Assembly: GCF_014892515.1 (NCBI RefSeq)
Contig: NZ_JADBGR010000089.1
Location: 1-64,000 of the forward strand
Reading direction: 5' to 3'
Length of the DNA: 64,000 nucleotides
Source of the DNA: Myceligenerans pegani
GTDB taxonomy: Bacteria; Actinomycetota; Actinomycetes; Actinomycetales; Cellulomonadaceae
Shown: positions 22,090-29,598 of the stretch, one piece after another
Position numbering within the stretch: position 1 is the stretch's first letter
Layout of the letters: each line of letters begins with the position of its first letter
Translations under genes and position numbers: made by a program
The notes under the pieces: model-generated
Seen by the model: only the letters and a program-made list of their open reading frames with translations
The model's database searches: none
What the model was told of the DNA's origin: nothing

Positions 22090-22150
22090 GTCTCGCCCTG
22101 TTGTCTCACCTGTGTTGTCTCACCTGTGTCGTCTCACGGCGCCGTCTCGC
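22090..22150 (-). repeat. array of five GYGAGAC heptamers before SARP gene
   Basis: On the minus strand GYGAGAC occurs five times (plus-strand positions 22090-22096, 22103-22109, 22117-22123, 22131-22137, 22144-22150) with spacings of 13, 14, 14 and 13 bp. The outer two copies read GCGAGAC and the inner three GTGAGAC. SARP proteins are known to bind direct heptamer repeats, though usually at 11-bp spacing. An autoregulatory site or a slippage-born repeat are the two readings. Confidence 0.6.
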
Positions 22151-22196
22151 CGTGTCGTGCCCACGGGAGGCCATCCTGCCGGGTCGGCGCCACGGC

Positions 22197-22210
22197 TGAA
22201 AGCGCTTTGA
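22197..22210. promoter_or_regulatory. AAAGCGCTTT palindrome in divergent promoter region
   Basis: AAAGCGCTTT (22199-22208) is a perfect 10-bp palindrome. The flanks extend it to TGAAAGCGCTTTGA with one mismatched pair. It resembles LacI-family operators and lies between the divergent SARP and ArsR-type genes. No LacI-type gene is in the window, so the link is only a resemblance. Confidence 0.35.
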
Positions 22211-22284
22211 AACCGGTGCGTCCTGGAATGTGCGGCAACGCCGAGATCCGGCGTCCGACAAGTGCGCGTGCGCGGGAGGTTGCG

Positions 22285-23175
22285 ATGCTGCGAATCCACT
22301 TCACCTCGGACGACCTGGTGCGCGTCCGGATCGCTCACGAGCCGGATCCCCTGTGGGAGACGAGGCTCAGCGCGCAGCAGCTCAACCTGGCGGGCGGTCC
22401 GCCGGTCTTCCGGGAGTGGCGCTCGCGGGTGTTGCTCGCGCTGTCCGCGGAGGCCCGCGCCTACCTGCGGCTCACGCCGCCGCGGGGCCGGACGCGCGGC
22501 CTGCCGCCCGCGGCCCGGGGGCGGCAGGCCTTCCAGGCTTACCACGACCAGGCGATAGCGCCGTACTGGACGGCGCTGCGCCGCGACGTCGACATCGAGA
22601 TCGCGGCCCGGGTGCGGACGCTGACCAGCGGGGGCACGGCGGCGCTCCTGGCGTCGGTGCACCCGTCCGTCACCTGGCGGGAGCCGGTGCTGAGCGTCGC
22701 GACCGGAGTGGACCGTGACGTGCGTCTGGACGGCCGCGGGCTGACCTTCCAGCCGGCCTTCTTCTGCTGGCGTGCGCCCGTCTGGCCGGCCGACCCGGAT
22801 CCCGCACCCGTGCTCGTGTACCCCGTCCCGCACCGGGCATCCTGGCTGCGGCCGCCCGGGGTGGGCAAGCACGAGCGCGTGCTTGCCGCGCTGCTCGGCA
22901 GGACGCGCGCGGCCGCGTTGGCCGCCCTGACCCACGGCGGCGCGAGCACGATCGAGCTGGCCCGGCACATCGGCGTCTCCTCGCCCTCGGCCTCCGAGCA
23001 CGTGTCGGTGCTGCGCGCCGCCGGTCTGGTCGTGTCGCGGCGTGAACGGAACAGCATGTGGCACATCCTGACGCCGCTCGGCCGGGCCGTGCTCGACGGA
23101 GGCAGGGTCGTGCTGCCGGTCGCCGATCCGGCTGGTCAGCGTGTCGCGTCGTCGCCGGCCAACTCGATCGCGTAG
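22285..23175 (+). CDS. ArsR-type winged-helix regulator (DUF5937-like)
   Basis: 296 aa. The N-terminal two thirds (residues 1-200: LRIHFTSDDLVRVRIAHEPDPLWE...) match the layout of the DUF5937 regulators. The C-terminal part (about 215-275) is an ArsR winged helix with recognition region TIELARHIGVSSPSASEHVSVLRAAGLVVSRR. The metal-binding cysteines of classical ArsR are absent from this region. ATG with GGGAGG upstream. Divergent from the first SARP gene (204-nt gap). Its 3' end overlaps the convergent second SARP gene by 40 bp, so the two transcripts can pair. Confidence 0.82.
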   Translation: MLRIHFTSDDLVRVRIAHEPDPLWETRLSAQQLNLAGGPPVFREWRSRVLLALSAEARAYLRLTPPRGRTRGLPPAARGRQAFQAYHDQAIAPYWTALRRDVDIEIAARVRTLTSGGTAALLASVHPSVTWREPVLSVATGVDRDVRLDGRGLTFQPAFFCWRAPVWPADPDPAPVLVYPVPHRASWLRPPGVGKHERVLAALLGRTRAAALAALTHGGASTIELARHIGVSSPSASEHVSVLRAAGLVVSRRERNSMWHILTPLGRAVLDGGRVVLPVADPAGQRVASSPANSIA

Positions 23176-24950
23176 TCCAGCAGCAGCTCGTGCACGGCGA
23201 ACCGGCCCGGGGCCGGTTCGGTCAGCAGGCTCGCTCGTTCGAGCTCGGCGACGGCGGCGCGGGCACGGCGCTCGGGGAGCGCGGCCAGGCCGGCCACGCT
23301 CGGGACGGTGACGTGCGGTCCCGGGTGCAGGGCAAGCAGCCGGAACACCCGGGCGGCGTCCGCGCCCAGCGCCCGGTACGACCACGAGAAGACGGAGCGG
23401 GCGGCCCGGTCGCCGTCGGCGGACAGGGCGTCGATGCGCGAACCGTGCCGCAGCTCACCGACCAGGTCCGCGAGCCGAGCGCCGGGCCGCGCGGCCGCGC
23501 GCTCCGCAACGATCGCGTGGGCCAGGGGGAGGCCACCGCACAGCGCCAGCAGCTCGTCCACGGCCGCCGGCTCCGCCGTCAGGCGAGCCGTGCCGAGCCG
23601 GGCCACGAGGATCTCCCGGGCCTCGGGCGACGTGAGGGTACGCAGGGTGGCGCGTGTCGCGCCCTCCATCGCGACCAGACCGCCGAGCCGGTTCCGGCTC
23701 GTGACGACCACGACGCAGTGCCGCCCGCCCGGCAGCAGTGGCCGCACCTGCTCGACGGACCGCGCGTTGTCCAGGACGACCAGGACCCGGCGATCCGCGA
23801 GCACGGAGCGGTACAGCGCGGTCTGCGCCTCGGCATCGGCGGGAATCCGGCCGGGCGGGACCCGGAAGGCGTCGAGGAACCGGCGGACCGCGGCCTCCGG
23901 GGCCAGCGGCGTGTTCGCGGGGGAGAACCCACGTAGGTCCACGTACAGGCTGCCGTCGGGAAAGCGGCTGGTCACGCGGTGCGCCCAGTGCAGCACCGTC
24001 GTCGTCTTGCCGATTCCTGCGGGGCCGTCGACGACCGCGATCCGGGCAGCGCGGGGGGCGGTGCGCGGGTCCAGCAGGGCATCCAGCGCGGCCAGGACAT
24101 CGGCGCGGCCACCGAACGGGCTGTCCGCCGGCGGGAGCGTGCTGGGCGGACCGGTCGTCGCGAGACGGGGCTCGTTCGCGCCGTCCGCCTCGTCCGCGTC
24201 GTCCGCGAGGAGCCGCCGGTGCACCGCCTGCGCCTCCTCGCCCGGCCGGGCGCCGAGTTCCTCGCGCAGCACGCGGTACAGGTCCCGGTAGGCGGCGAGC
24301 GCGTCGGCACGTCGGCCGGTGCGGTCGAGCACTGCCATGAGGCGCACCCACAGGCTCTCGCGCAGAGGGTGGGCGCCCACGAGGTCGCGCAGGTCGGCGG
24401 CCAGGCCGCCGGGCTCAGGGACATGCCCCGCGAGCGCGATGTCCGCGCACCGTTCGACGGCGTGGAGCACGAGCTCCAGCAACCGTGGGCGGTCCACCGC
24501 GAGCAGCAGGTCGGAGTCGACCGCCTCGAAGGGCGAGCCACCCCAGTGCCTGAGCGCCACCCGGAGGAGCCGGTACTCCTCGGTCGAGTCCGGTGCGGCG
24601 CGGCTACGTGCCAGGGTCGACTCGAACCGGTGGAGATCGACGGCTTCGGGCGGGACGTCGAGCTGGTAGCCGTGGGCGGTCGTGCGGATGGCGCCGGCGC
24701 CCAGCACCGCCCGCAGCCGGGCCACCAGGACCTGGACCGCCTTGCGGGTGTCCGCCGGGCGCCCGCCGCCCCACACCGCGGCTGCGATGCGCCCGGCCGG
24801 CACGGGGCGACCGACGTCCAGGGCGAGCACGGCGAGCAGCGTGCGCAGCCGGGAGCTCAGTGCCACCGGCGAGCCGCCGACCGTCACCGCGAACGGTCCG
24901 AGCAGGTGTACCGACACGGTTCCCGTGTTGCTCGCGCCTGACCTGTCCAC
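23136..24950 (-). CDS. second SARP/BTAD regulator with NTPase domain, no TPRs
   Basis: About 604 aa. A winged helix (VSVHLLGPFAVTVGG onward), a BTAD domain and an NB-ARC NTPase (P-loop GPAGIGKTTT near residue 310, Walker B-like LVVLDNAR) are followed by a winged-helix end. The TPR tail of the neighbouring 932-aa paralogue is missing. GTG at 24950 is chosen because a -10-like CATACT ends exactly 6 nt before it, matching other leaderless genes here. GTG at 24917 is the alternative. The two paralogues flank the ArsR-type gene, suggesting an old duplication. Confidence 0.85.
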   Translation of the reverse strand: MDRSGASNTGTVSVHLLGPFAVTVGGSPVALSSRLRTLLAVLALDVGRPVPAGRIAAAVWGGGRPADTRKAVQVLVARLRAVLGAGAIRTTAHGYQLDVPPEAVDLHRFESTLARSRAAPDSTEEYRLLRVALRHWGGSPFEAVDSDLLLAVDRPRLLELVLHAVERCADIALAGHVPEPGGLAADLRDLVGAHPLRESLWVRLMAVLDRTGRRADALAAYRDLYRVLREELGARPGEEAQAVHRRLLADDADEADGANEPRLATTGPPSTLPPADSPFGGRADVLAALDALLDPRTAPRAARIAVVDGPAGIGKTTTVLHWAHRVTSRFPDGSLYVDLRGFSPANTPLAPEAAVRRFLDAFRVPPGRIPADAEAQTALYRSVLADRRVLVVLDNARSVEQVRPLLPGGRHCVVVVTSRNRLGGLVAMEGATRATLRTLTSPEAREILVARLGTARLTAEPAAVDELLALCGGLPLAHAIVAERAAARPGARLADLVGELRHGSRIDALSADGDRAARSVFSWSYRALGADAARVFRLLALHPGPHVTVPSVAGLAALPERRARAAVAELERASLLTEPAPGRFAVHELLLDYAIELAGDDATR

Positions 24951-25101
24951 CCGCCCAGTATGGGGCGCCGGGCTCGCGCGAGCCTCGAAGGTCGTGGGCC
25001 TGGGGCCATCATGACCGCGATGGAGGTGAGCATGGCGATCGGGGCCGTCACCGCACGACAAGTCCGAGGGACATCCAGCGGGCCCGCCGTTCCGCAGGAT
25101 T

Positions 25102-25563
25102 TCAGTCCAGGCAGAACTCGTTGCCCTCGGGATCCTGCATGACGATGAACCCGATGCTCAGGGGCGGGTCCGGCTCGAAGCGCTTCAGGCGGGTCGCGCC
25201 CAGGGCGATCAGGCGGTCGCACTCCTTCTCCAGCGCGGCCATGCGCTCGTCGCCGCTGAGGTCCGACGCCGTGCGCACGTCGAGGTGGACGCGGTTCTTC
25301 GCGACCTTGTCCTCGGGGACCTGCTGGAAGAACAGGCGCGGGCCGTTCCCGTCCGGGTCCTCGAGGGCGTTGGAGCTGTTGCGCTGTTCCACGGGGACTC
25401 CGCTGCGTTCGAGGAACTCGTCCCACGCGGCGAGGGGGTCGGCCCCGGGCTCCGGCTCGACGCCGGGCGGGAACGGGTGGACGTAGCCGAGCAGCTCCCG
25501 CCAGAACGTCGACAGGGCTCTCGGGTCGTGGGCGTCGAAGGTGATCTGGACGGTGCGGCTCAT
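25102..25563 (-). CDS. VOC family (glyoxalase-like) protein
   Basis: A 153-aa vicinal-oxygen-chelate protein of the Glyoxalase_6-like type: N-terminal VQITFDAHDPRALSTFWRELLGY, internal HLDV, and C-terminal GFIVMQDPEGNEFCLD. The H...E pattern of the metal site is partly visible. The substrate is unknown. ATG with AAGGAG upstream. Its start overlaps the stop of the DinB-like gene (ATGA at 25560-25563), so the two are translationally coupled. Confidence 0.9.
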   Translation of the reverse strand: MSRTVQITFDAHDPRALSTFWRELLGYVHPFPPGVEPEPGADPLAAWDEFLERSGVPVEQRNSSNALEDPDGNGPRLFFQQVPEDKVAKNRVHLDVRTASDLSGDERMAALEKECDRLIALGATRLKRFEPDPPLSIGFIVMQDPEGNEFCLD

Positions 25564-26258
25564 CGCTGCACTCCTTCCGTGGTCGTGGTGGCGCTCGGGG
25601 CGGGAACGGCGGTGCCGGCGTCCGAGCCCAGGACCGGGCTCGGCTGCGACGGCGAGTGACTGTGCAGGTAGAGGTCGCGCAGCAGGCACACCTCAGACAG
25701 GTGGTGGATCAGTTCGCGGTTGATGTGCAGGACGAGCTCGGTCATCGGCGCGTCCGGATAGGGCTCGGCGGGCCCGACGGGGCGTGCCAGCCCATCGTCG
25801 TCGAGCCCGCGGACCCCGGCGAGCCAGACGGCGATCTGCTCGTCGAGCTGGTCGAGCGCGCCGGCGGCGTCCCCGGCGTACTCCCAGGACTCGTACGACG
25901 CCGCGGGCGCGCCGAAGTGCGCGGCGTTCCGGACCGCGAGGCAGCCGACGATCACGTGACCGAGCCGCCACGCGATCGTCGTCAGCGGCGCCGGCGTGGG
26001 CTCGGGGAACGCGAAGTCGATGGTGAAGTCCCCGGATCCGGCCTGGACCGGCGCGGTGGACGTGCCGCGCGGACGGACGCTCCAGGTGTCGGGGACCGGC
26101 TCCCAGAGGTACTCGTCGTCGGTGAGCGGCTCGTGGCGGCCGGGCAGTCCCCGGAGCCGGGGGCGCAGGTGGTGCTGCCAGTGCCAGTCGAGCTGGTCGG
26201 ACAGCATCCGTGACAGGGTGCGATCCGCTCCGGGAGCGGTGGCGTCGTCGTCGTTCAT
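25560..26258 (-). CDS. DinB-superfamily protein
   Basis: A 232-aa four-helix-bundle protein of the DinB/MDMPI type: QLDWHWQHHL near the N-terminus, TIAWRLGHVIVGCLAVRNAAHFG in the middle, and LHINRELIHHLSEVCLLRDLY near the C-terminus, giving the His residues expected to hold a metal ion. The family includes thiol-dependent transferases, but the reaction here is unknown. It is the first gene of a two-gene unit with the VOC gene, and is divergent from the WYL regulator 61 nt away with a strong inverted repeat between them. Confidence 0.87.
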   Translation of the reverse strand: MNDDDATAPGADRTLSRMLSDQLDWHWQHHLRPRLRGLPGRHEPLTDDEYLWEPVPDTWSVRPRGTSTAPVQAGSGDFTIDFAFPEPTPAPLTTIAWRLGHVIVGCLAVRNAAHFGAPAASYESWEYAGDAAGALDQLDEQIAVWLAGVRGLDDDGLARPVGPAEPYPDAPMTELVLHINRELIHHLSEVCLLRDLYLHSHSPSQPSPVLGSDAGTAVPAPSATTTTEGVQR

Positions 26259-26278
26259 GGATCCAGGCTGGCAGCCCG

Positions 26279-26299
26279 TGCGGACAGGATCTGTCCGCA
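26279..26299. promoter_or_regulatory. inverted repeat between DinB and WYL genes
   Basis: Arms TGCGGACAG (26279-26287) and CTGTCCGCA (26291-26299) are perfectly complementary around a 3-nt centre GAT. The site lies 20 nt from each start codon in the divergent promoter, so it is a likely operator of the WYL regulator for both directions. Confidence 0.75.
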
Positions 26300-26319
26300 G
26301 TGTCTGCCAGACTGCCGAC

Positions 26320-27357
26320 GTGGACGACGCACTCGAGGAGCCCGGCCCGATCGCGGACGACGCCGGGCGCGAGGCCGTACCCGACGACGGCCGGGGCACG
26401 ACCGAGCGCGTCCTGACCCTGCTCGGGCTGCTCCAGCGGCGGCGTGTCTGGACCGGCCCGGAGCTCGCGGCACGGATGCGGGTGACGACCAGGACGGTCC
26501 GGCGCGACGTCGACCGGCTGCGCGCCCTCGGATATCCCGTGCACTCGAACCACGGCGCCGGTGGCGGGTACCAGCTCGGCGCCGGGCAGACGCTCCCGCC
26601 GCTGCTGCTCGACGACGAGGAGGTGATCGCGGTCGCCGCGGCGCTGCTGGCCGGCGCCGGCGACGCGGGCACCGGGGGAGAGGCGGCGCTGCGGACCCTG
26701 ACCAAGCTCGACCAGGTGCTGCCGGCACGGCTGCGCGGCGACGTACGCGCGCTGGCGGCGTCGGTCGAGTCGTTCGGACGGGAGCGGCTCCCGGCGGACC
26801 CGGACGTGCTGATGGAGGTCGCCCAGGCCTGCCGCGACGGCGTCGAGCTCGGCTTCGACTACCGCACCCGGGCCGGCGCCGCGGGGCGACGCCGGGTCGA
26901 GCCCTATCGCCTCGTCGCCTCCGAGCGGCGCTGGTACCTGCTCGCCTTCGACCGTGACCGGGACGACTGGCGCACCTTCCGGCTGGACCGGATGTCCGAT
27001 GTCCGCGCCCGCACCTGGCGGTTCACGCCCCGGCCCGTGCCCACGCGGGCGGCCGCCTACGTCCAGGAGTCGGTCGCCGATCGCGTGTATCCGCGCCACG
27101 CGCGATTCCTCGTGCGCGCGACGGCGGACGTGGTCGGGGCGCAGGTGCCGCCCTCGGCCGCCGTCGTCGTCCCCCGGGACGAGGCGACCTGCGAGATCCG
27201 CGCGGGCGGGCACGACCTGGACCTGCTGCTCCTGCACGTCACCCTGCTGGGGCACGAGTTCGAGGTGCTGGAGCCCGCGGAACTCGCGGAACGCTGCGAG
27301 GTCATGGCGGCCCGCCTCCGTTCGGCGGCCGGCCGCGCTGCCGGCGACGACAGCTGA
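26320..27357 (+). CDS. WYL-domain transcriptional regulator (YafY-like)
   Basis: 345 aa. An N-terminal HTH_11 (about 27-85: ERVLTLLGLLQRRRVW, TTRTVRRDVDRLRALGYPV) is followed by the WYL domain (about 165-235, with RRRVEPYRLVASERRWYLLAF) and a C-terminal WCX-like part. WYL domains sense ligands, often nucleic-acid-like. GTG at 26320 has no Shine-Dalgarno sequence, but a -10-like CAGACT ends 6 nt before it, so a leaderless mRNA is likely. It is divergent from the DinB-VOC unit, which it probably represses through the inverted repeat. Confidence 0.9.
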   Translation: MDDALEEPGPIADDAGREAVPDDGRGTTERVLTLLGLLQRRRVWTGPELAARMRVTTRTVRRDVDRLRALGYPVHSNHGAGGGYQLGAGQTLPPLLLDDEEVIAVAAALLAGAGDAGTGGEAALRTLTKLDQVLPARLRGDVRALAASVESFGRERLPADPDVLMEVAQACRDGVELGFDYRTRAGAAGRRRVEPYRLVASERRWYLLAFDRDRDDWRTFRLDRMSDVRARTWRFTPRPVPTRAAAYVQESVADRVYPRHARFLVRATADVVGAQVPPSAAVVVPRDEATCEIRAGGHDLDLLLLHVTLLGHEFEVLEPAELAERCEVMAARLRSAAGRAAGDDS

Positions 27358-27358
27358 G

Positions 27359-28126
27359 TCAGCGCGTCGTGTGGGCGCCGCCGTTGACGTGCAGGGTCTG
27401 GCCCGTGACGTGGCGGGCGCCCGGCGAGGCGAGGAACCAGGCCAGGCCCGCGACGTCGGCGGGCGCACCGGCGCGCTTGTCGTGGGTGGCGGCGACCAGG
27501 CGCTCGCGGCGCTCGTCGGAGAGCCGGCCGCGGAAGTAGTCGGTCCCGTCGACGAAGCCCGGCGCGATGCAGTTGGCGGTGATCCCGCGCGGCCCGACGC
27601 GTGCGGACAGCCCGGCCGTCCATGCCTGGACGGCGGCCTTCGCGACGCCGTACGAGGAGCCGGCGTACTCCGCGCCGATCGAGCCGACGGTGATGATCGA
27701 GCCGCCCTCGGGCATCTCCGGGAGCGTGGCCTCCACGGTGAGCATCGTGCCGATCAGGTTGGCGTCGAGATTGGCGCGCCAGGCGTCGGCGGTGTCGGCG
27801 AGGCGTCGCGCGAGGGGTGCTGGGGCCGCGTCGTCGGCGGTTGTGGCGGCAGGGTCGGCGGCGGCGCGGTCGAAGTCGGTGTTGCCGCCCGCCATCCCGA
27901 CGACGACGTCGACGGGGCGGCCGAGGCCCGCGACGAGGTCGGCGACGTCGTCGGGCCGGGCGATGTCGCACCGTACCTGCCGGGCTCCGGTGGCCTCGGC
28001 GGCGCGTGCGAGCCGGCCGGCGTCGCGGCCGGTGATGAGGACGTCGTCTCCTGCTGCGACGAACCTGGCGGCGACGGCGCTGCCGAGGCCACCGGAGCCG
28101 CCGGTGACGAGGACGAGACGGGGCAT
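27359..28126 (-). CDS. SDR family NAD(P)-dependent oxidoreductase
   Basis: A 255-aa classical short-chain dehydrogenase. It shows the TGGSGGLG cofactor loop (residues 8-15), an NNAG-equivalent GMAGGN, catalytic Ser in VGSIGA and the Y-G-V-A-K active-site pair, then the SDR C-terminal GITANCIAPGFVDGT and HVTGQTLHVNGGAH. The substrate is unknown. It is divergent from a MarR-type gene and shares a palindromic operator with it. Convergent with the WYL gene with a 1-nt gap. Confidence 0.94.
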   Translation of the reverse strand: MPRLVLVTGGSGGLGSAVAARFVAAGDDVLITGRDAGRLARAAEATGARQVRCDIARPDDVADLVAGLGRPVDVVVGMAGGNTDFDRAAADPAATTADDAAPAPLARRLADTADAWRANLDANLIGTMLTVEATLPEMPEGGSIITVGSIGAEYAGSSYGVAKAAVQAWTAGLSARVGPRGITANCIAPGFVDGTDYFRGRLSDERRERLVAATHDKRAGAPADVAGLAWFLASPGARHVTGQTLHVNGGAHTTR

Positions 28127-28145
28127 GGGGCGATCCCTCCTGTAT

Positions 28146-28159
28146 GTTTAGATCTAAAC
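28146..28159. promoter_or_regulatory. palindromic operator between SDR and MarR genes
   Basis: GTTTAGATCTAAAC is a perfect 14-bp AT-rich palindrome in a GC-rich background, 19 nt from the SDR start and 23 nt from the MarR start. This is the usual place and shape of a MarR dimer site. Confidence 0.75.
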
Positions 28160-28182
28160 GTAGACCCTACAGGAGGCCGCGC

Positions 28183-28713
28183 ATGACGGAGTACCCGCTG
28201 GACGGCACGGGATCCGTCCCCGCCGCCGACATCGCCACGGCGTGGGACCGCGAGCTGCCGGGCGTGGCGACCTCGTCGATCGGCGTGATCACGCCGCTGT
28301 GGCGGGTGGCGAAGGCCCTCGCCGACGAGCGCCGCCGCACCCTCCACCGCCTCGGGGTCGACCCCGCGACGCTCGACCTGCTCAGCACCCTGCGCCGCGC
28401 CGGCGAGCCGTGGACGCTCACCACCCGCGAGCTGGCGGAGCGTTGCCTCGTGACGGCGGGCGCGATCTCGCAGCGCGTGGCGCGGGCCGAGCGGGACGGG
28501 CTGGTGACGCGGACGCCGTCGCCGGTCTCACGGCGAGCGGTCGCGGTGACGCCGACGGACCGGGGGCACGAGGTCGTCGAGCGGACGGTGCGGGGTCTGC
28601 TCGCTCATGAGGAGGCGCTCGTGGCGGACCTGACGGCGGGGGAGCGGCGGGCGCTGGGCGACCTGCTGGAGCGACTGGCCGGGAGCGTCCGGAACGCGGG
28701 AGAGCCGGGCTGA
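28183..28713 (+). CDS. MarR family transcriptional regulator
   Basis: 176 aa. Winged helix at about 60-125 (TTRELAERCLVTAGAISQRVARAERDGLVTRTPSPVSRRAVAVTPT) with flanking dimerisation helices. The ATG at 28183 has AGGAGG at good spacing and is chosen over an in-frame ATG at 28144 that would place the operator inside the gene. It is divergent from the SDR gene, so repression of both itself and the SDR through GTTTAGATCTAAAC is the likely circuit. Confidence 0.92.
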   Translation: MTEYPLDGTGSVPAADIATAWDRELPGVATSSIGVITPLWRVAKALADERRRTLHRLGVDPATLDLLSTLRRAGEPWTLTTRELAERCLVTAGAISQRVARAERDGLVTRTPSPVSRRAVAVTPTDRGHEVVERTVRGLLAHEEALVADLTAGERRALGDLLERLAGSVRNAGEPG

Positions 28714-28727
28714 CTGCCTCGGGCCGG

Positions 28728-28841
28728 CCATCCGACGGCGGGTCGCCCCTCCGACTGCGAGCCGACCGTCAGGCGGCGTGCCGACCTTGCAGCGGCGTGC
28801 AGATCATCAGACGGCGGGCCGGTCCTGACCGGCCGAGGGTG
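28728..28841. repeat. degenerate 19-bp tandem repeat array
   Basis: Five clear units with 19-bp period (28728, 28747, 28766, 28785, 28804), consensus near CCRTCMGACGGCGGGCCGA, and a decayed sixth unit at 28823. The array fills the gap between the MarR and GNAT stop codons. A single further copy of the first unit's CCATCCGACGGCGGG lies beyond the other end of the GNAT gene. Confidence 0.7.
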
Positions 28842-28846
28842 CGGCC

Positions 28847-29395
28847 TCACCGCGACGTGGTGAAAGAGATCCATGTGTCGGGTGACAGGTCCGGCCTGCC
28901 CGGGACCGAGCGGCGCTCCTCGGTCCACGCGTCTCCCGCGGCGTCCGTGGCGACCGCGCGCCAGAAGTGGACGGCCGGCGTGTTGGTGTCCTGGAAGGCG
29001 ATCTCCCAGGGTCCTGGGAAGAGCGCGAGGACCTCGGCGGCGAACCGTCGTCCGACGCCGGACCGGCGGGCGCCGCGGACGACGAAGAACGAGTTCAGTA
29101 CGCGGGTCGGCGCCGTGGTGTCGCGGACCAGCGCGAATCCGACGGGCCGGGGTCCGCCTGCGTGACCCCCGGGACCGTCGGCCCGTGGTGTCGCGCGAGC
29201 CAGGACGGCGAGCCGGCCGGGATCGGTGAGGGCGGCGTCGAGGCGCTCGCGGCGGAAGGTTCCGTCGGGATTCGGCAAGGTCCCCGTGAGCCCGGACATC
29301 TCGTGCCGGAACAGGAGCCAGAGGCGTTCGAGGAGGACGGCGTCCTCCGGCGTCGCCGGTCGCGTCGTGAGGGAGCCGGTCAGATCTGTGGTCAT
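28847..29395 (-). CDS. GNAT family N-acetyltransferase
   Basis: 182 aa. It contains the acetyl-CoA-binding GNAT core with the R-x-x-G-x-G-like loop VVRGARRSGVGRRFAAEVL (about 117-135) after strand RVLNSFF, and the C-terminal W.IAFQDTN..AVHFWR element. The acceptor is unknown. The ATG at 29395 is the start that keeps the GNAT fold length. Only a weak AGG precedes it. The gene is framed by copies of the 19-bp repeat, at its 3' side as an array and beyond its 5' side as a single copy. Confidence 0.88.
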   Translation of the reverse strand: MTTDLTGSLTTRPATPEDAVLLERLWLLFRHEMSGLTGTLPNPDGTFRRERLDAALTDPGRLAVLARATPRADGPGGHAGGPRPVGFALVRDTTAPTRVLNSFFVVRGARRSGVGRRFAAEVLALFPGPWEIAFQDTNTPAVHFWRAVATDAAGDAWTEERRSVPGRPDLSPDTWISFTTSR

Positions 29396-29472
29396 ACACA
29401 AGAGCCTCGAGCGCCGGCCGGCGCACGAGGCTGACGACATCATCGCACGAATCGGTCTTCGCAGGGTATCGA

Positions 29473-29487
29473 CCATCCGACGGCGGG
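29473..29487. repeat. solitary copy of the 19-bp repeat core
   Basis: CCATCCGACGGCGGG matches the first 15 nt of the array unit at 28728 exactly and in the same orientation, 745 bp away, on the other side of the GNAT gene. Confidence 0.65.
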
Positions 29488-29561
29488 CGCGCCGGGGCCG
29501 CGTGGCCACCGGTCGGCGTGGGCGCCGGCCGCCTCGTTGCGCGACGGCGCTGGCTTCTGAT

Positions 29562-29581
29562 TCAATGAGTCAAGTCATTGA
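29562..29581. promoter_or_regulatory. inverted repeat before membrane protein/GntR operon
   Basis: TCAATGA (29562-29568) and TCATTGA (29575-29581) are complementary arms around GTCAAG. A further TTCATTGG follows. The site ends 17 nt before the GTG start and is AT-rich for this genome. It is the likely operator for the GntR-type regulator encoded as the second gene. Confidence 0.6.
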
Positions 29582-29598
29582 TTCATTGGAGGGTTCTC

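Noticed and set aside
23136-23175. Frameshift or assembly error at the convergent gene overlap
   Set aside because: Both reading frames end with plausible family C-termini; a 40-bp tail-to-tail overlap is acceptable in a compact genome.
25564-25689. N-terminal extension of the VOC protein
   Set aside because: The extension is low-quality Arg/His/Pro sequence; AAGGAG precedes the ATG at 25563, which overlaps the upstream stop.
28728-28841. CRISPR array
   Set aside because: Units are only 19 bp, directly adjacent with no spacers, and no cas gene is nearby.
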